This document shows positions 13,795-16,721 of a DNA stretch of 16,721 bases, piece by piece (position 1 is the stretch's first letter; each line of letters begins with the position of its first letter). The stretch is from CAZWRN01 sp964636275 (lineage in GTDB: Bacteria; Patescibacteriota; Microgenomatia; Daviesbacterales; UBA10151): assembly GCA_964636275.1 (NCBI GenBank), contig CAZWRN010000025.1, positions 1-16,721 of the forward strand, read 5' to 3'. Both the position numbers and the translations under genes were made by a program. The notes below the pieces were generated by a model. That model was not told the origin of the DNA, did not search any database, and was given only the letters and a program-made list of their open reading frames with translations.

Positions 13795-15813
13795 ATGAAA
13801 GCTAAAGATTTATCAATTTTAATTCCAGCTCGCAATGAGATGTTTTTGACTCAGACTATCGAAGATATTTTGTCAAAAATTGAAGCTGATACCGAGATCA
13901 TTGTGACTCTTGATGGGCAGTGGGCCGATCCCCCTATCACTCAACATGAGCGGGTCAATGTCATATATGTCCCCCAAAGTATCGGACAGCGAGCGGCGAC
14001 CAACTTGGCTTGCCGGTTGTCAAAAGCTAAATATGTCATGAAAGCGGATGCTCATTGCTCTTTTGACCAGGGATTTGACCGGAAAATGCTCGAAGCTTTT
14101 CAAAAAACTGGTGATAATGTGACGATGGTGCCGATCATGCGCAACTTGTGGGCGTTTGACTGGAAATGTTATCACTGCGGCTGGAAAAAGTACCAGGGTC
14201 CAACACCTAAAAAATGCGAACAATGTGGTCAAAGCGACCGACTGAAACGAAAAATGGTCTGGATCGCCAAACACAATCCTCAAAGCACCTCTTACTGTTT
14301 TGACGCCACTCCCCATTTTCAGTATTTTGAAGACTGGAAACACCGACCAGCTTACCAAGAGGATAAAAAGAACCTCGGATTGACCGAAACGATGTCTCTG
14401 CAAGGGTCGTGTTGGATGCTGACACGAGAGAGGTATTGGGATCTAAATATCTGTGATGAAAAATTTGGCAGCTGGGGCTCACAAGGGATCGAAGTTGCCT
14501 CAAAAACCTGGTTGTCAGGTGGCCGGGTTTTGGTCAATCACGCTACCTGGTATGCCCATATGTTTCGGACCCAAGGCGGAGATTTTAGCTTTCCTTATCC
14601 TATCTCCGGCCGAGATCAGGAAAAAGCCAAAGCATATGCCAGAGAGCTGTTTTTTGAAAATAAATGGGATAAACAGATCTATCCTCTGAGCTGGCTGGTT
14701 GAAAAATTTTGGCCGGTCAGAGGCTGGACAGAAGAAGATCTAGCCAAATTAAAGCAGAACAACTTTAATTTCCATGGATCACAGGAGTTTAATACCGCCG
14801 AAGCAGAGGCGGTCGATGAGCTGCCGCAGATCTCTGATCCGGCAGAGGAAGAGACTATTCAGGAGCAAAATTTCCAACAGCCAGATCAAACAGCTGAGCC
14901 TCAGTCGCCAGTTGCAACCGATCAACTTCTGATAGATCATCCAGAGCCCACCGCTCCGGCTATTCAGACTTTTGAAGCTGAAGTTGCTCCAGTCGAGCCT
15001 GTGACAGATTCCACTGCACCCAAGAGAGGCCGACCCAAGAAACAGTTTAAAGGGGTGACGATCATCGGTTATGGCTGGGTGGGTAAATCGGTTCACAAAC
15101 TTTTTCCTGATGCCTATGTCTACGATCCACCCAAGATCGGGCACAAAAGCCGCGCCAAAGAGGCTGACATCGCCTTTATCTGTGTGCCGACTCCGGTGAT
15201 TGGCGAGGGCAAACTGGATATTAGCATTGTAGAAGAGTGCGTGGCCTGGTGCGAGGCTCCTTTGATAGTGATCCGCTCGACAGTCAATCCGGGAACTGCT
15301 GATTATCTCAGCAAAAAGTACCAGAAAAGAATAGTTATTCAGCCAGAATATCTTGGTGAGACAGCTCAACACCCGCTTTTTGACGAAAAAAATATCCCAT
15401 TTTTGATATTAGGGGGCGAAGCAGCCGACCGAAGGGCTATTATTGACCTATACGCCAATGTCTACAACGCCAATATCAAAATTCGTCAGGTCACTTCATA
15501 TGAAGCTGAAGTAATCAAACTAACTGAAAACCGGGCGATTGCTTTTAAAGTCGCCCAGTGCCAGGAGCTATATGATGTCTGTGAGAAAGCTGGGATTGAC
15601 TACTACACGATCCGAGACGCTGTCTACGGTGATGATCCCCGTTTCAATCTCTGGTGGACTCTGGTATTCCCCAAAAAGCGTGGTTTTAACTCCAAATGTA
15701 TCCCCAAAGATATCTATGCCTGGTGTGCCTGGGCAGAAAGTGTCGGATACTCACCAGAAGTCACCAGAAATATCCTTGAAGTCAACAAAAAATACCTGAA
15801 TCTTGAATCTTAA
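13795..15813 (+). CDS. Fusion: GT2 glycosyltransferase with zinc-ribbon insert, linker, and UDP-sugar dehydrogenase-like domain
   Basis: A 672-residue protein. Residues 1 to about 320 are a GT2 domain (LSILIPARNEMFLTQTIEDI, D40 in TLDGQW, KADAHC with D85-x-H87, QGSCW at 203-207, TWYAHMFR), paralogous to the 3268 protein. It carries an insert with C125-x2-C128 and C141-x2-C144 (CYHCGWKK, KKCEQCGQ), a zinc-ribbon pattern absent from the shorter paralogue. Residues about 325-409 are an acidic Glu/Pro/Gln-rich linker, ending in basic KRGRPKK (410-416). Residues about 420-672 resemble UDP-glucose/GDP-mannose dehydrogenase: VTIIGYGWVGKSV (GxGxxG at 425-430), FICVPTP, IRSTVNPGTAD, TENRAIAFKVAQCQEL, and GFNSKCIPKDI with the catalytic Cys (C635). 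The C-terminal UDP-binding domain of the usual 430-residue enzyme is missing. It may oxidise and transfer one sugar, or use the second half as a binding module. Confidence 0.82.
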   Translation: MKAKDLSILIPARNEMFLTQTIEDILSKIEADTEIIVTLDGQWADPPITQHERVNVIYVPQSIGQRAATNLACRLSKAKYVMKADAHCSFDQGFDRKMLEAFQKTGDNVTMVPIMRNLWAFDWKCYHCGWKKYQGPTPKKCEQCGQSDRLKRKMVWIAKHNPQSTSYCFDATPHFQYFEDWKHRPAYQEDKKNLGLTETMSLQGSCWMLTRERYWDLNICDEKFGSWGSQGIEVASKTWLSGGRVLVNHATWYAHMFRTQGGDFSFPYPISGRDQEKAKAYARELFFENKWDKQIYPLSWLVEKFWPVRGWTEEDLAKLKQNNFNFHGSQEFNTAEAEAVDELPQISDPAEEETIQEQNFQQPDQTAEPQSPVATDQLLIDHPEPTAPAIQTFEAEVAPVEPVTDSTAPKRGRPKKQFKGVTIIGYGWVGKSVHKLFPDAYVYDPPKIGHKSRAKEADIAFICVPTPVIGEGKLDISIVEECVAWCEAPLIVIRSTVNPGTADYLSKKYQKRIVIQPEYLGETAQHPLFDEKNIPFLILGGEAADRRAIIDLYANVYNANIKIRQVTSYEAEVIKLTENRAIAFKVAQCQELYDVCEKAGIDYYTIRDAVYGDDPRFNLWWTLVFPKKRGFNSKCIPKDIYAWCAWAESVGYSPEVTRNILEVNKKYLNLES

Positions 15814-15824
15814 ATCTTAAATCT
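15797..15824. repeat. Four tandem copies of TRAATCT across the fusion gene's stop codon
   Basis: TGAATCT, TGAATCT, TAAATCT, TAAATCT follow one another without gaps. The TAA stop (15811-15813) is formed by the first base triplet of the third copy. A 7-bp repeat is not a multiple of 3, so copy-number change would shift the frame and alter or extend the C-terminus. Confidence 0.6.
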
Positions 15825-15884
15825 TATTATAACTTGCCAATTGTAAGACAATAGTATTTAATAAAGGTATCACCATCTTCACTT

Positions 15885-16070
15885 ATGCTTGAAATACTAA
15901 AAAATATTGGCCCAACAGAACTGATAGTCATTTTGCTGATACTGGTAGTTATTTTTGGCACCAAAAATATCTCTGATCTGGCGAAAAGAGGCGGCGAAAC
16001 ATTTAAAGAGGTCAAAAAGATCAAAAAAGAGATTACTGAAGTGACTGAAGGTGATAATAATAACAGCTAA
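15885..16070 (+). CDS. tatA: TatA/E-like twin-arginine translocase subunit
   Basis: A 61-residue protein with the TatA layout: a short N-terminal membrane span (about 11-24, TELIVILLILVVIF), the FG hinge (24-25), an amphipathic helix (KNISDLAKRGGETFKEVKK) and a charged tail ending in GDNNNS. TatA subunits form the pore-like assembly that exports folded proteins with twin-arginine signals, together with TatC. TatC is not in the window, so it must be elsewhere if the pathway works. The length is at the short end for TatA but normal for small-genome bacteria. No Shine-Dalgarno sequence is evident before the ATG. The gene sits 71 nt after the fusion gene. The Tat-like segment in the 2567 protein is a possible, unproven client. 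Confidence 0.82.
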   Translation: MLEILKNIGPTELIVILLILVVIFGTKNISDLAKRGGETFKEVKKIKKEITEVTEGDNNNS

Positions 16071-16083
16071 AATACTGTTAGCT
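16065..16083 (+). terminator. Weak stem-loop behind the TatA-like gene
   Basis: AGCTAA (16065-16070, including the stop codon) pairs with TTAGCT (16078-16083) over a 7-nt loop. No T-run follows, so termination would be weak at best. It may instead separate tatA from the next gene, which has its own -10 element. Confidence 0.3.
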
Positions 16084-16120
16084 CTGCTGTTTCAACTCTG
16101 GAAAAATTTAACCAAATCTT

Positions 16121-16126
16121 TATAAT
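16121..16126 (+). promoter_or_regulatory. Perfect -10 hexamer 9 nt before the tail-like gene
   Basis: TATAAT ends 9 nt before ATG 16136 with no Shine-Dalgarno sequence between, as at 3268. No good -35 is visible at 16-18 nt upstream. This is consistent with a leaderless transcript, a pattern known from other bacteria with TANNNT boxes 7-10 nt before the start codon. Confidence 0.42.
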
Positions 16127-16135
16127 GATCAATGT

Positions 16136-16721
16136 ATGGCTTTTGATGCTCACAAAAATTTTGCCTACTCAACTCTCTCTAATTCGCCTGGCACAGGCGG
16201 GACTTCTTTGATTGTCCAATCAGGTGAAGGAGCTCTTTTTCCTACTCCACCTTTTAACGCTACGGTCTGGCCGGCTGGAGAGCAGCCCACCATCACTAAC
16301 GCCGAAATAGTCAGAGTTGATTCTATCTCTACAGATACTTTTACTGTGACCAGAAACACCCCGACAGAAACTGTTACCGGTATCAACCGAAATATGACAG
16401 CCGGTGACCAGATAGCAGCCACTATCACTGCCAAAACCCTGACCGATATCGAGGCCAATTATGGCAACAGCTGGGCGCCTTTTTTGATGCAGACAGGTAC
16501 CGGTGTCCAATCCCTCGCTTCATCAAACCAGACCAACAATTCTAGAACCGGCTCAATGCTGTTTTTCCCAATGACCCTTCAGGCTCCGGTAAAATTTAAC
16601 CAATTGATTATTGGCGATCAGCTCTCCTATGTCACCAGCAATCAGGGTGCTACGATGCAGGCCACCTATATCTCAAAATTTGGGATCTTTTCCCGGGCAA
16701 ATGCTACTCTTTATAGCCTGA
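16136..16721 (+). CDS. Phage tail/fibre-like structural protein, N-terminal part (cut by the window edge)
   Basis: An open frame of 195 codons from ATG 16136 with no stop before the window ends, so the protein is incomplete. It begins MAFDAHKNFAYSTLSNSP and contains GTSLIVQSGEGALFPTPPFN, ATVWPAGEQPT, AEIVRVDSISTDTFTVTRN and GDQIAATITAKTLTDIE. These match the compact N-terminal module found on many phage tail or minor structural proteins (FAYST...GTSL-x-V-x-x-GEGA-x-FP-x-x-PFNATVWPAG...ITAKTL-x-DIE). The part after residue 110 (FLMQTGTGVQSLA, MLFFPMTLQAPVKFNQLIIG) is Thr/Ser/Gln-rich and looks like a beta-rich adhesin or fibre domain. No signal peptide is visible. In this context it may be a domesticated surface fibre or part of a prophage-derived cluster beyond the window. 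The module match is from memory of the family and not from a search. Confidence 0.62.
   Translation, partial: MAFDAHKNFAYSTLSNSPGTGGTSLIVQSGEGALFPTPPFNATVWPAGEQPTITNAEIVRVDSISTDTFTVTRNTPTETVTGINRNMTAGDQIAATITAKTLTDIEANYGNSWAPFLMQTGTGVQSLASSNQTNNSRTGSMLFFPMTLQAPVKFNQLIIGDQLSYVTSNQGATMQATYISKFGIFSRANATLYSL

Noticed and set aside
14020..14403. 127-codon open frame on the minus strand
   Set aside because: Shadow of the GT2/zinc-ribbon region of the fusion gene; no motif and no supported start.
15022..15042. KRGRPKK in the fusion protein as an AT-hook DNA-binding motif
   Set aside because: The core GRP fits an AT-hook, but it is single and lies at the end of a disordered linker next to a Rossmann domain. 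A basic spacer is the simpler explanation.
14779..15372. 197-codon open frame on the minus strand
   Set aside because: It is antisense to the linker and dehydrogenase-like half of the fusion gene, whose plus-strand translation has clear domain motifs. The minus frame shows no recognisable domain.
16165..16510. Two minus-strand open frames of about 96 codons
   Set aside because: Both are antisense to the tail-like protein frame, which matches a known module and stays open to the window end.
1..16721. CRISPR array, tRNA or rRNA genes
   Set aside because: No regularly spaced repeats of 24 nt or more, no cloverleaf with CCA-proximal pairing and no conserved rRNA words were seen on either strand by reading.

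Overview
The window looks like a chromosomal segment of a small-genome, uncultured bacterium of the Candidate Phyla Radiation (Patescibacteria), most likely the Microgenomates side. This is inference from gene style: short dense genes, many 1-14 nt overlaps, MerR/excisionase-type helix-turn-helix proteins, a PIN/HTH toxin-antitoxin pair, and a phage-tail-like surface protein. UGA is used as a stop throughout, so the recoded-UGA lineages (Gracilibacteria, Absconditabacteria) are unlikely. No rRNA, tRNA or CRISPR array was seen.

Left part (1-1451, minus strand): the start of an HspR/MerR-like regulator with a near-consensus promoter; an AT-rich gap holding a likely terminator; and a two-gene toxin-antitoxin operon (HTH antitoxin, then PIN-domain toxin). 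A 147-nt divergent region with a TGTCAA-TGT-TTGACA palindrome separates these from the plus-strand genes.

Plus-strand pair (1599-3217): a membrane-anchored regulator with two tandem MerR-type DNA-binding domains, then, overlapping by ATGA, a membrane protein with an internal Tat-like KRAFLK segment.

Glycan locus (3268-15813): 14 genes, mostly overlapping by 1-14 nt, in three transcriptional blocks (3268-9834, 9925-12317, 12475-15813). They encode two GT2 glycosyltransferases (one fused to a UDP-sugar-dehydrogenase-like domain), two uncharacterised glycosyltransferase-like families with three members each (HDFDA family and ExDxLYP family), four methyltransferase genes (TylE-like, TylF-like, a two-domain fusion, and a stand-alone homologue of the fusion's C-terminal half), a NodB-like deacetylase, and a NodU/CmcH-type carbamoyltransferase. 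Together they would assemble a short glycan and decorate it by methylation, deacylation and carbamoylation. No flippase, polymerase or ABC exporter is visible in the window.

Right end (15885-16721): a TatA-like protein and the start of a phage-tail/fibre-like protein that runs off the window. The locus is therefore bracketed by Tat-related and tail-like genes. One reading is that it makes and decorates a surface structure; this is inference.

Several plus-strand genes (3268, 13795, 16136) have TATAAT 7-9 nt before the start codon, which would give leaderless transcripts.
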